Source of the DNA: Agromyces mangrovi
GTDB lineage: Bacteria > Actinomycetota > Actinomycetes > Actinomycetales > Microbacteriaceae
Assembly (NCBI RefSeq): GCF_030296695.1
Contig: NZ_AP027737.1
Span: forward strand, 3,348,001-3,412,000
DNA length: 64,000 nt
Direction: 5' to 3'
The position numbers and the translations under genes were made by a program. The notes beneath the pieces were generated by a model that ran no database searches, was not told the origin of the DNA, and worked only from the letters and a program-made list of their open reading frames with translations. Shown here piece by piece: positions 16,538 through 27,002 of this stretch (positions within the stretch are counted from its first letter, which is position 1; each line of letters begins with the position of its first letter).

Positions 16538-17875
16538 ATGGACAAGCAGCGGGACTTCGTGCTCCGGACCATCGAGGAGCGGGGCGTCAAGTTCGTCCGG
16601 CTCTGGTTCACCGACGTGGTCGGCACGCTGAAGTCGGTGGCGATCGCGCCGGCAGAGGTGGAGGGGGCGTTCACCGAGGGGCTCGGCTTCGACGGCTCCG
16701 CGATCGAGGGGCTCACGCGCAGCTACGAGTCCGACCTCCTCGCGCATCCGGACCCCACGACGTTCCAGACGCTGCCCTGGCGCGGCGACATCGACCCCAC
16801 GGCGCGCATGTTCTGCGACATCACGACGCCCGACGGCGAGCCCGCTGTCGCCGACCCGCGCAACGTGCTGAAGCGCACGCTCGAGAAGGCGGCCGACGCC
16901 GGGTTCACCTTCTACACGCACCCCGAGATCGAGTTCTACCTGCTGAAGTCGTCGAAGTTCGGCACCGAGGGTCCGCAGCCCGTCGACTCCGCCGGGTACT
17001 TCGACAACGTGCCCGGCGGCACCGCACACGACTTCCGCCGCCGGTCGGTGCGCATGCTGGAGGACCTCGGCATCTCGGTGGAGTTCAGCCACCACGAGGC
17101 GGGCCCCGGCCAGAACGAGATCGACCTGCGCTACGCCGATGCGCTGGCCATGGCCGACAACATCATGACCTTCCGCACGGTCGTCAAGGAGGTGGCGATC
17201 GAGCAGGGCGTGTACGCGACGTTCATGCCGAAGCCGTTCTCCGACCAGCCGGGGTCTGGCATGCACACGCACATGTCGCTGTTCGAGGGCGACTCGAATG
17301 CGTTCTTCCAGCAGGGCGCGCAGTACCAGCTGTCGACCATCGGCCGGCAGTTCATCGCGGGGCTGCTCCGCCACGCCAGCGAGATCAGCGCCGTCACCAA
17401 CCAGTTCGTCAACTCCTACAAGCGCCTCTGGGGCGCCGACGAGGCGCCGAGCTTCATCACCTGGGGCCACAACAACCGGTCCGCTCTCGTGCGCGTGCCG
17501 CTGTACAAGCCCAACAAGGGCCAGAGCGCCCGGGTCGAGTACCGCGCGATCGACTCCGCGGCGAACCCCTACCTGGCCTTCTCGCTCATGCTCGCCGCCG
17601 GTCTCAAGGGCATCGAGGAGGGCTACGAGCTCCCCGAGGAGGCCGAGGACAACGTGTGGTCGCTCACGGATGCGGAGCGCCGGGCGCTCGGCTACCGGTC
17701 GCTGCCGGCGAGCCTCGACCACGCGATCGAGTACATGGAGGGTTCCGAGCTCGTCGCCGAGACGCTCGGCGAGCAGGTCTTCAACTACGTGCTCGCGAAC
17801 AAGCGCCAGGAGTGGCGCGAGTACCGGAGCCAGGTGACCCCGTACGAGCTCCAGCGCAACCTGGAGATCCTCTAG
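16538..17875 (+). CDS. glnA2: Glutamine synthetase, GlnA2 type
   Basis: A 445-residue type I glutamine synthetase-fold enzyme. Catalytic blocks include FDGSAIEG, EIEFYLLK, HHEAGPGQNEIDL, the ATP-site GSGMHTHMSL and RVEYRAIDSAANPY. The adenylylation loop is not conserved: where classical enzymes have a Tyr in a LYDLPPEE-like motif, this one reads NVWSLTDAE, so GlnE should not modify it. The ATG is preferred over the GTG six bases upstream because GAGAGAGG is then well spaced; a TAGCCT box lies at 16509-16514. It is 20 nt upstream of glnE, the usual actinobacterial pairing. Related GlnA2-4 enzymes sometimes make gamma-glutamyl polyamines instead. Confidence 0.92.
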   Translation: MDKQRDFVLRTIEERGVKFVRLWFTDVVGTLKSVAIAPAEVEGAFTEGLGFDGSAIEGLTRSYESDLLAHPDPTTFQTLPWRGDIDPTARMFCDITTPDGEPAVADPRNVLKRTLEKAADAGFTFYTHPEIEFYLLKSSKFGTEGPQPVDSAGYFDNVPGGTAHDFRRRSVRMLEDLGISVEFSHHEAGPGQNEIDLRYADALAMADNIMTFRTVVKEVAIEQGVYATFMPKPFSDQPGSGMHTHMSLFEGDSNAFFQQGAQYQLSTIGRQFIAGLLRHASEISAVTNQFVNSYKRLWGADEAPSFITWGHNNRSALVRVPLYKPNKGQSARVEYRAIDSAANPYLAFSLMLAAGLKGIEEGYELPEEAEDNVWSLTDAERRALGYRSLPASLDHAIEYMEGSELVAETLGEQVFNYVLANKRQEWREYRSQVTPYELQRNLEIL

Positions 17876-17895
17876 CGACGGCGTCGGAGACACGG

Positions 17896-20800
17896 ATGCG
17901 CGGCAGGAGCCAGAGCCTCACCGCACTCGCCCGGCTGGGTTTCGACGACCTGAGCGCGGGAGCCGAACGCCTCACCGCGGTCGGTGAGCTGCTGGGCGTC
18001 GACGAGGACGCCTGCATCGAGGTCGTGCGGCATGCCGCCGACCCCGACCAGGCGTTGGGGCTGCTGCAGGACATCGCCGAACGCGGAGTCGACCGCGTCG
18101 CGGCGCTCGTCGCCGACCCGACCGCCGCGGCCGCGCTCGGACGCCTGCTCGGCGCATCACGAGGGCTCGGGCAGTTCTTCGAGCGGCATCCGGAGGAGCT
18201 CGAGCTGCTGCGCGCGCGTCCCGTGCCGCCGGCGACCGCCGCCGAGTATCGCGAGCGGATGCTGGAGGCCATCGACGGGCTCGGCTACGGCGGCCTCGAC
18301 GACGCGGAGACGGCGTGGCCCGCCCTGCGCACGCGCTATCGCCGGCTGCTCGCACAGATCGCGCTCTACGACCTGAGCTCCGCCGACGCGGTCGACGTGC
18401 TCGACCGCGTGGCCGCCGGGCTCGCCGACCTCGCGGGCGCCACGATCGACGCGGCGCTGGAACTCGCCCGACGGGCGCACTCGCGCCGCGACGGCGACCC
18501 TGCAGCGCCCGCGCGCTTCCCCGAGGCATCCGTCGCCGCCACCCGGCTCGCCGTGATCGGCATGGGCAAGGCCGGCGCGCGCGAGCTGAACTACGTCAGC
18601 GACGTCGACGTCATCTTCGTCGCCGAATCGGCAGACGAGGAGGCCGTGGCGGGGCCGGTCGCGATCGACATCGCCACGCGCCTCGCCATGACCATGATGC
18701 GGGCGCTGAACGGAGCATCCGTGGAGCCCCCGCTCTGGGAGGTCGATCCGAACCTGCGCCCGGAGGGCAAGGACGGCGCGCTCGTGCGTTCGCTCGAGTC
18801 GCACCTGACCTACTACGACCGCTGGGCCAAGACCTGGGAGTTCCAGGCGCTGCTCAAGGCGAGGCCGATCGCCGGTGACGCCGAACTCGGCGCCAGGTAC
18901 GTCGCCGGGGTCGCCCCGAAGGTGTGGTCGATCGCCTCTCGCGAGAACTTCGTCGAGTCGGTGCAGAAGATGCGCGAGCGGGTGACCGAGCACATCCCCG
19001 ATGACGAGGTCGACGTGCAGTTGAAGCTGGGGCCCGGCGGCCTGCGCGACATCGAGTTCACCGTGCAGCTCCTGCAGCTCGTGCACGGCCAGGCGGACGA
19101 CACCGTGCACCAGCGCGGCACGGTCGCGGCGCTCGATGCGCTCGCCCTCGCGGGCTACGTGGGTCGCGTGGAGGCAGCCGAGTTCACCCGCGACTATCGC
19201 GTGCTGCGCGTGATGGAGCATCGCCTGCAGCTCGCGCGCCTGCGACGCACGCACCTCATGCCGCGCTCGGACGAGGAGATGCGGCTGCTCGCACGCGCGA
19301 CCGGTCTCGCATCCACCGCCGAGGAGCTGCGCCGTCTCTGGCAGGCGACGCGGTCGCGCGTGCGCGGCCTGCACGAGCGGCTCTTCTACCGTCCACTGCT
19401 GTCTGCCGTCGCCGCGCTGCCCGAGGAGGGGCTCGAGCTCACGAGCGAGCAGGCCGCGGCCCGCCTGCAGGCGATCGGGTTCCGCGATCCCACCGGGGCG
19501 CTCGCGCACATCGCCGCACTCACGAACGGCGTGTCGCGGCGCGCGGCGATCCAGCGCCACCTGCTGCCGGTGCTGCTCGAGTGGTTCGCCGATGGCGCCG
19601 ACCCCGACTACGGCCTGCTGGCGTTCCGGCGGCTCAGCGACCGGCTCGGCACCGCCCACTGGTACCTGCGGTTCCTGCGCGACTCGACAGCGGCGGCGCT
19701 GCGGCTCACCCGCGTGCTCTCGGGCTCGCGATTCGTCGGCGAGCTCCTCGACCTCGCGCCGGAATCGGTGGTGTGGCTGGACGACGCCGACGAGCTGCGA
19801 CCCCGCACGATGGCCGACCTCCGCGAGGAGGCGCAGTCCGTGCTGGCGCGCCACTCCGACCCCGAGGCGGCGGCGAAGGTGCTGCGCACCATGCGCCGTC
19901 GCGAGGTGCTCCGGCTGGCCTTCTCGGCCATCGTCGGCACCTGCACCGTCGACGAGCTCGGCTACGGACTCGCCGACGTCACCCAGCAGCACCTCGAGGC
20001 GGTGCTGGAGGCGATCCGTCGCCCGGCGGGCGAGCAGGGTGACGGCATCGAGTTCGGCGTGATCGCAATGGGCCGGTTCGGCGGGCGCGAGCTCGGCTTC
20101 GGGTCGGATGCCGACGTGATGTACGTGTTCCGTGCCGCCGGGGCCGAGCCGCAGGAGGCGCAGCAGCGCGCCCAGTTCCTGGTGTCGGAGCTGCAGCGGT
20201 TGACGGCGGACGCGCGGCTGCCGCTGGACCTCGACGCCGACCTGCGACCCGAGGGCCGCAACGGCATCATGGCGCGCTCCCTCGACGCCTACCGCGCGTA
20301 CTATGCGCGCTGGTCGCTGACCTGGGAGGCTCAGGCGCTGCTGCGCGCTCGCGGCGCCGCGGGTGACGCGGCGCTGCTCGCGGAGTTCGAGGAGCTCGCC
20401 GACGCGATCCGGTACCCGGCCGTGATCGGTGAGCAGGAGGTGCGCGAGGTGAAGCGCATCAAGGCGCGCGTCGAGAGCGAGCGCCTTCCGCAGGGCGCCG
20501 ACCCGGTGCGCCACCTGAAGCTCGGACGCGGGTCGCTGAGCGACGTGGAGTGGTTCGTGCAGCTGCTCCAACTGCGCAAGGCGACCGATGAGCCGTCGCT
20601 GCGCACGACTTCGACGCTGGAGGCCCTCGCGAGCGCCGCTCGGGCCGGATTCGTCACCGACCACGACGCCGGGATCCTCCGCGAGGCGTGGATCATCGCG
20701 TCGCGTGCGCGCTCGGCGCTCACGCTCTGGCTGAACAAGACCACGGATGTGCTGCCCGTCGAGCGCACGCAGCTCGAAGGCGTCGCCCGCCTGCTGGAGT

Positions 20801-20922
20801 ACCCGCCCGGCTCGGCGAGCCAGCTCGAGGAGGACTACCTCTCGGCCACCCGTCGCGCCCGGCGCGTGTTCGAGCGCGGCTTCTACGGCGAGCCCGAGCG
20901 GCGCCAGCCGAGCACGGGCTGA
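17896..20922 (+). CDS. glnE: Bifunctional glutamine synthetase adenylyltransferase/adenylyl-removing enzyme
   Basis: A 1008-residue enzyme that adenylylates glutamine synthetase when nitrogen is plentiful and removes the AMP when it is scarce. Two nucleotidyltransferase domains are visible, each with the paired-Asp motif: GMGKAGARELNYVSDVDV (about residue 220) and AMGRFGGRELGFGSDADV (about residue 720), each followed by a helical domain. Its target should be the classical GlnA1 encoded next door on the other strand, which keeps the modified Tyr. Cotranscribed with glnA2. Confidence 0.96.
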   Translation: MRGRSQSLTALARLGFDDLSAGAERLTAVGELLGVDEDACIEVVRHAADPDQALGLLQDIAERGVDRVAALVADPTAAAALGRLLGASRGLGQFFERHPEELELLRARPVPPATAAEYRERMLEAIDGLGYGGLDDAETAWPALRTRYRRLLAQIALYDLSSADAVDVLDRVAAGLADLAGATIDAALELARRAHSRRDGDPAAPARFPEASVAATRLAVIGMGKAGARELNYVSDVDVIFVAESADEEAVAGPVAIDIATRLAMTMMRALNGASVEPPLWEVDPNLRPEGKDGALVRSLESHLTYYDRWAKTWEFQALLKARPIAGDAELGARYVAGVAPKVWSIASRENFVESVQKMRERVTEHIPDDEVDVQLKLGPGGLRDIEFTVQLLQLVHGQADDTVHQRGTVAALDALALAGYVGRVEAAEFTRDYRVLRVMEHRLQLARLRRTHLMPRSDEEMRLLARATGLASTAEELRRLWQATRSRVRGLHERLFYRPLLSAVAALPEEGLELTSEQAAARLQAIGFRDPTGALAHIAALTNGVSRRAAIQRHLLPVLLEWFADGADPDYGLLAFRRLSDRLGTAHWYLRFLRDSTAAALRLTRVLSGSRFVGELLDLAPESVVWLDDADELRPRTMADLREEAQSVLARHSDPEAAAKVLRTMRRREVLRLAFSAIVGTCTVDELGYGLADVTQQHLEAVLEAIRRPAGEQGDGIEFGVIAMGRFGGRELGFGSDADVMYVFRAAGAEPQEAQQRAQFLVSELQRLTADARLPLDLDADLRPEGRNGIMARSLDAYRAYYARWSLTWEAQALLRARGAAGDAALLAEFEELADAIRYPAVIGEQEVREVKRIKARVESERLPQGADPVRHLKLGRGSLSDVEWFVQLLQLRKATDEPSLRTTSTLEALASAARAGFVTDHDAGILREAWIIASRARSALTLWLNKTTDVLPVERTQLEGVARLLEYPPGSASQLEEDYLSATRRARRVFERGFYGEPERRQPSTG

Positions 20923-20972
20923 GCCGGTCGCATCCGCCCGCGTACCCCGTCATCGAGTCGCCCGGGGAAACG

Positions 20973-21011
20973 CCGACGGGCCGTACCACCGAAAGTGGCA
21001 CGGCCCGTCGG
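20973..21011. terminator. Bidirectional terminator between glnE and glnA1
   Basis: A long hairpin: CCGACGGGCCGT pairs with ACGGCCCGTCGG (12 bp), then after one mismatch CCAC pairs with GTGG around CGAAA. It lies between two convergent stop codons. Confidence 0.8.
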
Positions 21012-21024
21012 GGATGTCAGGCGA

Positions 21025-22449
21025 TCAGACGCCGAAGTACAGCTCGTACTCGAACGGGTGCGGCCGCTGCGCGAGCGGCTTGATCTCGTTCTCCATCTTG
21101 TAGTCGATCCAGGTCTCGATGAGCTCCGGCGTGAAGACGCCGCCCGCGAGGAGGAACTCGTGGTCGGCCGCGAGGGCCTCGAGCGAGTCCTGCAGCGAGT
21201 TCGGGACCTGGGGGATGTTCTTGGCCTCCTCGGGCGGGAGCTCGTAGAGGTCCTTGTCGACCGGCTCGTGCGGCTCGATGCGGTTCTTGATGCCGTCGAT
21301 GCCGGCCATGAGCTGGGCTGCGAACGCGAGGTACGGGTTGCCCGATGCATCCGGTGCCCGGAACTCGATGCGCTTGGCCTTCGGGTTCGTGCCGGTGATC
21401 GGGATGCGGACGGCGGCCGAGCGGTTTCCGGCCGAGTAGACCAGGTTGACCGGTGCCTCGAAGCCCTTGACCAGCCGGTGGTAGCTGTTCAGCGTGGGGT
21501 TCGTGAACGCGAGCACCGAGGGAGCGTGGGCGAGGATGCCGCCGATGTACCAGCGCGCGATGTCGGACAGTCCGCCGTAGCCGGCCTCGTCGTAGAACAG
21601 GGGCGAGCCCTCGTTCCACAGCGACTGATGGGTGTGCATGCCCGAGCCGTTGTCGCCGAACAGCGGCTTCGGCATGAAGGTCGCGACCTTGCCCCACTGG
21701 TTGGCGGTGTTCTTCACGATGTACTTGAACTTCAGGATGTCGTCCGCGGCGTGGACCATCGTGTCGAACCGGTAGTTGATCTCGGCCTGGCCACCGGTGC
21801 CGACCTCGTGGTGCGCACGCTCGAGCACGAGACCCGACTCGATGAGCTTCAGCGAGATGTCGTCGCGCAGGTCGGCCTGCTTGTCGACGGGCGAGACGGG
21901 GAAGTAGCCGCCCTTGTAGGGGGTCTTGTTGCCGAGGTTGCCGCCCGGCTCCTCGCGACCGGTGTTCCAGGCGCCCTCCTCCGAGTCGACGGAGTAGAAG
22001 CTGGAGTTCTGCTTCACCTCGTAGCGCACGTCGTCGAAGATGTAGAACTCGGCCTCGGGGGCGAAGTACGCGGTGTCGGCGATGCCGGTCGACGCGAGGT
22101 ACTTCTCCGCCTTCTTCGCGACCTGACGCGGGTCCTTCGCGTAGATCTCGCCGTTGCGCGGGTTGTAGATGTCGAACACCATGATGAGCGTGCGCTCGGC
22201 GCGGAAGGGATCGATGTAGGCCGTGCTCACGTCGGGGATGAGCTGCATGTCGGACTCGTGGATGTTCGCGAAACCGCGGATCGACGAGCCGTCGAAGAGC
22301 TGGCCGACGGTGAAGAAGTCCTCGTCGACGGTCGACGCCGGGATGTTGAAGTGCTGCTGCACACCCGGGAGGTCGGTGAAGCGGATGTCAAGGAACTTGA
22401 CGTCCGTCTCCTTGATGAACGAGAGCACTTCGGACGAATCACTGAACAT
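21025..22449 (-). CDS. glnA1: Glutamine synthetase type I
   Basis: A 474-residue classical GS-I, making glutamine from glutamate, ammonia and ATP. It shows [46 protein letters not shown] and [16 protein letters not shown]. The adenylylation Tyr is present in [16 protein letters not shown], so it is the expected GlnE substrate. Length is exactly typical. The ATG follows GGAG. It is convergent with glnE. Confidence 0.97.
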   Translation of the reverse strand: MFSDSSEVLSFIKETDVKFLDIRFTDLPGVQQHFNIPASTVDEDFFTVGQLFDGSSIRGFANIHESDMQLIPDVSTAYIDPFRAERTLIMVFDIYNPRNGEIYAKDPRQVAKKAEKYLASTGIADTAYFAPEAEFYIFDDVRYEVKQNSSFYSVDSEEGAWNTGREEPGGNLGNKTPYKGGYFPVSPVDKQADLRDDISLKLIESGLVLERAHHEVGTGGQAEINYRFDTMVHAADDILKFKYIVKNTANQWGKVATFMPKPLFGDNGSGMHTHQSLWNEGSPLFYDEAGYGGLSDIARWYIGGILAHAPSVLAFTNPTLNSYHRLVKGFEAPVNLVYSAGNRSAAVRIPITGTNPKAKRIEFRAPDASGNPYLAFAAQLMAGIDGIKNRIEPHEPVDKDLYELPPEEAKNIPQVPNSLQDSLEALAADHEFLLAGGVFTPELIETWIDYKMENEIKPLAQRPHPFEYELYFGV

Positions 22450-22578
22450 GTGGCGTTTCTCCAAGTTGGGGGAGGGGACCGGACGACTACCTCGGTGCAG
22501 CCGATCCGACGCTATCGACCGGCGGTTTCCCGGCCATGACACTAATGTTTCCGGCATGTTACGTGGAGGGCAACCGTC

Positions 22579-22584
22579 TAGACT
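22579..22584 (+). promoter_or_regulatory. -10 box, leaderless start of the RDD gene
   Basis: TAGACT ends 6 nt before the GTG start codon. Confidence 0.45.
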
Positions 22585-22590
22585 CGTCCG

Positions 22591-23022
22591 GTGCCCCAGA
22601 ACCCCGCCGCAGCCAGCGAGATCCCACCCAGCGAATGGCCCGGCGAACGGCTCGGACTCCCGGAGTCGGGCACGGGCTCGGTGGGGCGCGTCGGGCGGCG
22701 CATCCTCGCCCTCTGCATCGACTGGGCGATCGCCAACCTGATCCCGCTCATCTGGGCGTCGTACGCGACGAACGTGCACTCCTGGTCGACGCTCGCGCTG
22801 TTCGCGATCATGCAGGTCGCGTTCATCCCGACCATCGGCGGCAGCATCGGCCACCGGATCACCGGCATGCGCGTGATCGCGCTCGAGGGTGGCTGGGTCG
22901 GCCTGCGCAGGCCGCTCGTGCGCACCCTGCTGCTGGTCATCGTCATCCCGGCGCTCGTCTGGGACTCCGACCAGCGCGGCTTCCACGACAAGGTCGCCGG
23001 AACGGTGCTCGTCCGCTCCTGA
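22591..23022 (+). CDS. RDD family membrane protein
   Basis: A 143-residue protein with the RDD domain: [18 protein letters not shown] carries the Arg and Asp, and three membrane segments follow. [16 protein letters not shown] and [17 protein letters not shown] are family signatures. RDD proteins are proposed transporters or membrane modulators; no substrate is known. The GTG start appears leaderless. It converges with the DUF4191 gene, with 15 nt between stops. Confidence 0.9.
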   Translation: MPQNPAAASEIPPSEWPGERLGLPESGTGSVGRVGRRILALCIDWAIANLIPLIWASYATNVHSWSTLALFAIMQVAFIPTIGGSIGHRITGMRVIALEGGWVGLRRPLVRTLLLVIVIPALVWDSDQRGFHDKVAGTVLVRS

Positions 23023-23037
23023 GGCTCGGCCTCCGGC

Positions 23038-23745
23038 TCAGCGCACCTTGCCGCGCTGCGGACGGGCCTTCATCGGGTCGATCCCCTTGGGGATCGGCAG
23101 CTGCGTCTGCAGCGACGTGAGGCGGTTGTTCACCGCGACGACCTCGGCCTTGGTGAGCGACTTCTTGAGCGACTTCAGCGACTTGGGCAGGCGGTGCAGC
23201 GGGATCGCGCCGTCCTCGCGTCCCACGCTCAACTGCGTGATCGGCACGTTCGGGAGGATGCGGGCGACCTTGCGCTGCTCGTCGTCGAGCATGCGCTTCG
23301 TGCGCGAGGGGGCACCCTCGGAGATGAGCGCGACGCCGCCCTTGCCGACGGCCCGGTAGATCGCGTCCTGGGTCTTGCCGTTCACCGCGACGGGCATCTC
23401 GTTGCCCACCCACCCGCGGCGGAGGCCCGACTTGAGGACGGCCCCCACTGCCCCGGGCTGCCCCTCGATCTGCGAGTAGGCGGCGCGTTCGGCTCGGCGG
23501 CCCAGGATGACCAGTGCGACGAGGATGCCGCCCAGCACTCCGGACAGGATGAACATCGAGATGGTGAACCAGTTGCCGTTGCCCAGGAAGAGCGAGAGCA
23601 CCACGGCGACCAGCACCGGCAGCAGGAACCCGAGCAGGATGAGCCACGGCGCCGTCGAGTCGTGCCGGCGGGTCATCTGGAAGACCTGCCACATCTGCTT
23701 GAGCCGGCCCGGCTCCTTCGTCGACGACTTCTTGCTGCGTGCCAT
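23038..23745 (-). CDS. DUF4191 family membrane protein
   Basis: A 235-residue actinobacterial protein (recognised as DUF4191) with two membrane segments (about residues 35-80) near the N-terminus and a cytoplasmic domain containing LKSGLRRGWVGNEMPVAVN. It has a basic Lys-rich start, ARSKKSSTKEPGRLKQMW. The family usually lies beside lipA, as here. Function unknown. The ATG is 7 nt after a TATCCT box with no ribosome site. Confidence 0.88.
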   Translation of the reverse strand: MARSKKSSTKEPGRLKQMWQVFQMTRRHDSTAPWLILLGFLLPVLVAVVLSLFLGNGNWFTISMFILSGVLGGILVALVILGRRAERAAYSQIEGQPGAVGAVLKSGLRRGWVGNEMPVAVNGKTQDAIYRAVGKGGVALISEGAPSRTKRMLDDEQRKVARILPNVPITQLSVGREDGAIPLHRLPKSLKSLKKSLTKAEVVAVNNRLTSLQTQLPIPKGIDPMKARPQRGKVR

Positions 23746-23752
23746 GGTCTCT

Positions 23753-23758
23753 AGGATA
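23753..23758 (-). promoter_or_regulatory. -10 box, leaderless start of the DUF4191 gene
   Basis: TATCCT on the minus strand, 7 nt before the ATG. Confidence 0.4.
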
Positions 23759-23786
23759 CCGGCGCGCGGGAGTGGCGCCGACCGCG

Positions 23787-23814
23787 GCCGAGGGCGTCCG
23801 GCGACGCCCTCGGC
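23787..23814 (-). terminator. Terminator after lipA
   Basis: A perfect 12-bp stem, GCCGAGGGCGTC with GACGCCCTCGGC, and a CGGC loop, 6 nt beyond the lipA stop codon. Confidence 0.7.
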
Positions 23815-23820
23815 GAACAG

Positions 23821-24810
23821 TCAGACGACGGCCTGCTCGAAACCGAGCGCCGCATCCGCGAGGTGCTCGAGCTCGGGCGGGATCTCCCGTCCGCTGCGAC
23901 GCATCGACTGCGCCCAGAGCCGCCCCGCCCGGTACGACGAGCGCACCAGCGGGCCCGCGAGCACCCCGAGGAATCCGATCTCCTCGGCCTCGTCGCGGAT
24001 CTCGACGAACTCCTCCGGACGCACCCACCGGTCCACCGGCAGGTGACGCGGGCTCGGTCGGAGGTACTGGGTGATCGTGATGATGTCGGTCCCGGCGGAG
24101 AACAGGTCGCGCAGGGCCTCCGACACCTCGTCGCGCGTCTCGCCCATGCCCAGGATGAGGTTCGACTTCGTGATGAGCCCCGCGTCGCGCCCCTGCGTGA
24201 GCACGTCGAGCGAGCGCTCGTAGCGGAAGGCGGGGCGGATGCGCTTGAAGATGCGCGGCACCGTCTCGACGTTGTGCGCGAAGACCTCCGGTCGGGCCGA
24301 GAACACCTCGTTCAGATGCTCGGGGCGTCCGGAGAAGTCGGGCACGAGGATCTCGACGCCGGTACCGGGGCTCTGCCGGTGGATCTCGCGGATCGTCTCG
24401 GCGTAGAGCCAGGCGCCCTCGTCGGGCAGGTCGTCGCGCGCCACGCCCGTGACGGTGGCGTAGCGCAGGCCCATGGTCGAGACCGATTCCGCGACGCGTC
24501 GCGGTTCGTCGGTGTCGTAGTCGGCGGGCTTGCCCGTGTCGATCTGGCAGAAGTCGCACCGACGGGTGCACTGGGACCCGCCGATGAGGAACGTCGCCTC
24601 GCGGTCCTCCCAGCACTCGTAGATGTTCGGGCAGCCGGCCTCCTGGCAGACCGTGTGCAGGTCCTCGCTCTTCACGAGCGACTGGAGCGATCGGAACTCG
24701 GGCCCCATCTTGGCGCGGGTCTTGATCCACTCGGGCTTGCGCTCGATGGGCGTCTGCGCGTTGCGGACCTCGAGTCGGAGCATGCGACGGCCGTCGGGGG
24801 CGGTGCTCAT
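23821..24810 (-). CDS. lipA: Lipoyl synthase
   Basis: A 329-residue radical SAM enzyme that inserts two sulfurs into octanoyl groups on lipoyl domains. The auxiliary cluster cysteines are in [13 protein letters not shown] and the radical SAM cluster in [11 protein letters not shown]; the C-terminal RSSY motif is in LVRSSYRAG. The ATG overlaps the lipB stop by 4 nt, so LipB and LipA are translationally coupled. Their clients in this window include the lipoyl domain of the E2 protein. Confidence 0.97.
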   Translation of the reverse strand: MSTAPDGRRMLRLEVRNAQTPIERKPEWIKTRAKMGPEFRSLQSLVKSEDLHTVCQEAGCPNIYECWEDREATFLIGGSQCTRRCDFCQIDTGKPADYDTDEPRRVAESVSTMGLRYATVTGVARDDLPDEGAWLYAETIREIHRQSPGTGVEILVPDFSGRPEHLNEVFSARPEVFAHNVETVPRIFKRIRPAFRYERSLDVLTQGRDAGLITKSNLILGMGETRDEVSEALRDLFSAGTDIITITQYLRPSPRHLPVDRWVRPEEFVEIRDEAEEIGFLGVLAGPLVRSSYRAGRLWAQSMRRSGREIPPELEHLADAALGFEQAVV

Positions 24811-25451
24811 GCGACCACCTCCTCGCGCTCGAACTCGGCGACGAGCCGGTCGCGCACGGCGTCCACGAGGTCGGACGGATGCGTCGGATGCCCGATCACG
24901 CGCGAGATCGTCGTCACGCCGGCGTCGCGGATGCCGCAGGCGACGATGCGCCGGTACGGCTCGAGCGAGTTGCTGCAGTTGAGGGCGAACCCGTGCATGG
25001 TGACGCCCTCGGCGACCCGGACGCCGATCGCGGCGATCTTGTCCTCCGCGCCGGGCGGGCCGACCCAGACGCCGGACCTGCCGTCGACGCGACGACCGTC
25101 GACGCCGAGCGGGGCGAGCACGTCGATCAGCACCTGCTCCAGGCGGCGGACGTAGCCGACCACGTCGATCGGCTCGGCCAGCCGGATGATCGGGTAGCCG
25201 ACCAGCTGGCCGGGCCCGTGCCAGGTGATCTTGCCGCCGCGGTCCACGTCGACGACGGGGGTGCCGTCGACCGGTCGCTCGTCGGGAGACGTGCGCTTCC
25301 CGGCGGTGTAGACGGACGGGTGCTCCAGCAGGAGCGCGGTGTCGGGGCGTTCGCCCGCGACCACCGCTCGATGGACGGCGCGCTGAAGGTCGAGACCCTC
25401 GATGTACGGCACGGAGTTGGCGCTTAGCCCCGCGACGATGACGTCGAGCAT
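24807..25451 (-). CDS. lipB: Lipoyl(octanoyl) transferase
   Basis: A 214-residue enzyme transferring octanoyl from acyl carrier protein to lipoyl domains. The catalytic Lys lies in [13 protein letters not shown] and the Cys in [30 protein letters not shown] is the substrate-binding block. The start is placed at the ATG giving MLDVIVAG because a TAGACT box ends 6 nt before it, indicating a leaderless transcript; a GTG two codons upstream is the alternative. Confidence 0.94.
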   Translation of the reverse strand: MLDVIVAGLSANSVPYIEGLDLQRAVHRAVVAGERPDTALLLEHPSVYTAGKRTSPDERPVDGTPVVDVDRGGKITWHGPGQLVGYPIIRLAEPIDVVGYVRRLEQVLIDVLAPLGVDGRRVDGRSGVWVGPPGAEDKIAAIGVRVAEGVTMHGFALNCSNSLEPYRRIVACGIRDAGVTTISRVIGHPTHPSDLVDAVRDRLVAEFEREEVVA

Positions 25452-25457
25452 GCTCAC

Positions 25458-25463
25458 AGTCTA
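25458..25463 (-). promoter_or_regulatory. -10 box, leaderless start of lipB
   Basis: TAGACT on the minus strand, 6 nt before the chosen ATG. It directly abuts the alternative GTG start, which argues against that GTG. Confidence 0.45.
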
Positions 25464-25559
25464 GGTGCCGTGTCCTCCACACCGGCCGGTACGGGCGGAT
25501 GCGTGCGAAGTCGTTGCGTCCGCGAGCCCGCCCGCGTGCGCGCCGGAACGCTGGTGCGC

Positions 25560-27002
25560 ATGGAACGGACGGAGCCGGCGCTCGCGGGCGGGTACCGCCT
25601 GGTGCGTCGCTTGGCGACCGGCGATCGCTGCGTCGCGTGGCTGGCATCGCCGGGAGCGGACGACGCGGATGCCGACGGGCCCGTCGTCGTGCGCGCCTAT
25701 CCGCCGGGGCACGCACCCGACGCCGTCGCGCTCGAGGCGGAGGCGATGGCGCGCACGCCCGGCGGCGTGCTGCCGGCCCTGCTCGATGCGGCGAGCGATG
25801 GCGAGTCCGCGTGGCTGGTGGTGGAGCAGCTCGAGATCGGCCTCCCCGAGCTGCTCGAGCGACGCGCGTGGGCACCCGGTGAGGCGGTGACCCTGCTCGC
25901 GGGCGTGCGGGAGGCGCTGCTGGCGCTCGACCGGGCCGGGCTCGCGCTCGCTCGGCTCGCACCGGGGCAGGTCATGCTCGACCGAGCTGGTCGTCCGCGC
26001 CTGATCGGGCTCGGTGCGCTGCGTCGGGCGGGCGACGCCGCCGGCGGGGGATCGGTGCCCCTGCGACGCGAGGCCATGGCCGCGTACGCCGGACTGGTGC
26101 GCGCGCTCGCGGCACGGGTCGCGAGGCCGGACGGGCTCGACGGCCTCGCGGCCTGGTGCGACGCCGTCGCGTCGTCCCGTCCGTTCGCACGCGACGACGC
26201 CGCATGGGAACGCGCGGTGTTCGCGGTCGCCGCGCCGGCGCCCATCCGGCTCGACGCCTCCGCAGGGCTCGGTCGAGCGGATGCTCCGCTCCAGCCCTCG
26301 GCCGTCGAGCTCGACGGCCCCCGGTCCGCGGAGTCGCCGACGGCGGTGGAGGCGGCGCCGGACGACGGTTCCGGCGGCCACGCGGCGGCATGGGCCGGCA
26401 TCCTCCAGCTGCCCGAGGAGTCGGCGGCGGCGTGGGAGCGGGCACTCGACGACGGAATCGCAGGCCGAATCCGCACCGCGCTCCGTGCACGACGGCGCCC
26501 GCTCGTCGTCGGCGGGGCCGTCGCTGCGTCGGCCCTCGTGCTCGCCCTCACCCTGCTGCCGCCCGTGGGAGCGGCCGACGCGGTGCCCGGTGCGGGGGAG
26601 GAGGTGTCGGTCGTCCCGGACGGTGGGCCTGTGACAGGCGAATGGTCGGACGACGGTGCGTGGCAGCCGCCGGGCCCCGACGTCGAGGCGGCCGCGGCAG
26701 CCCGATCCCTGCTGGAGGAGCGCATCCGCTGCCTCGCCGCACGCTCGGCGGGGTGCCTCGGCCGGGTGTTGCAGCCGGGATCGGCCCTGGAGCGCGACGA
26801 CCTCGCCGCGCTCCGCTCGGCGGACGACGGCGCGGAGCTGCACGCCTCCCTGCTCGTGCCGCCCGCCGAGGTCGTCGTGGTGGACGAGCTCGGCGACGTC
26901 GTGCTGGTGCAGGTGACGTCGACCGTCCCGGACACGCCACCGGCCTCGGCCCTCGTGGTGAGGGGCGAGGCCGGGTGGTCGTTGCGGTCGATCTGGGGCT
27001 AG
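25560..27002 (+). CDS. Membrane-anchored protein kinase-like protein (probable pseudokinase)
   Basis: A 480-residue protein. Residues 10-170 follow a Ser/Thr kinase outline: [18 protein letters not shown] as the glycine-rich loop, VVVRAYPPG where the ATP-binding Lys strand should be (Arg instead of Lys), a helix with EAEAMA, and [20 protein letters not shown] in place of the HRD catalytic loop, followed by IGLG instead of DFG. Key catalytic residues are thus missing. One membrane segment follows at about residues 313-335 ([17 protein letters not shown]), then an external domain of about 145 residues with two cysteines. The stop overlaps the convergent E2 gene. Substrate and partner unknown; the start is uncertain. 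Confidence 0.6.
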   Translation: MERTEPALAGGYRLVRRLATGDRCVAWLASPGADDADADGPVVVRAYPPGHAPDAVALEAEAMARTPGGVLPALLDAASDGESAWLVVEQLEIGLPELLERRAWAPGEAVTLLAGVREALLALDRAGLALARLAPGQVMLDRAGRPRLIGLGALRRAGDAAGGGSVPLRREAMAAYAGLVRALAARVARPDGLDGLAAWCDAVASSRPFARDDAAWERAVFAVAAPAPIRLDASAGLGRADAPLQPSAVELDGPRSAESPTAVEAAPDDGSGGHAAAWAGILQLPEESAAAWERALDDGIAGRIRTALRARRRPLVVGGAVAASALVLALTLLPPVGAADAVPGAGEEVSVVPDGGPVTGEWSDDGAWQPPGPDVEAAAAARSLLEERIRCLAARSAGCLGRVLQPGSALERDDLAALRSADDGAELHASLLVPPAEVVVVDELGDVVLVQVTSTVPDTPPASALVVRGEAGWSLRSIWG

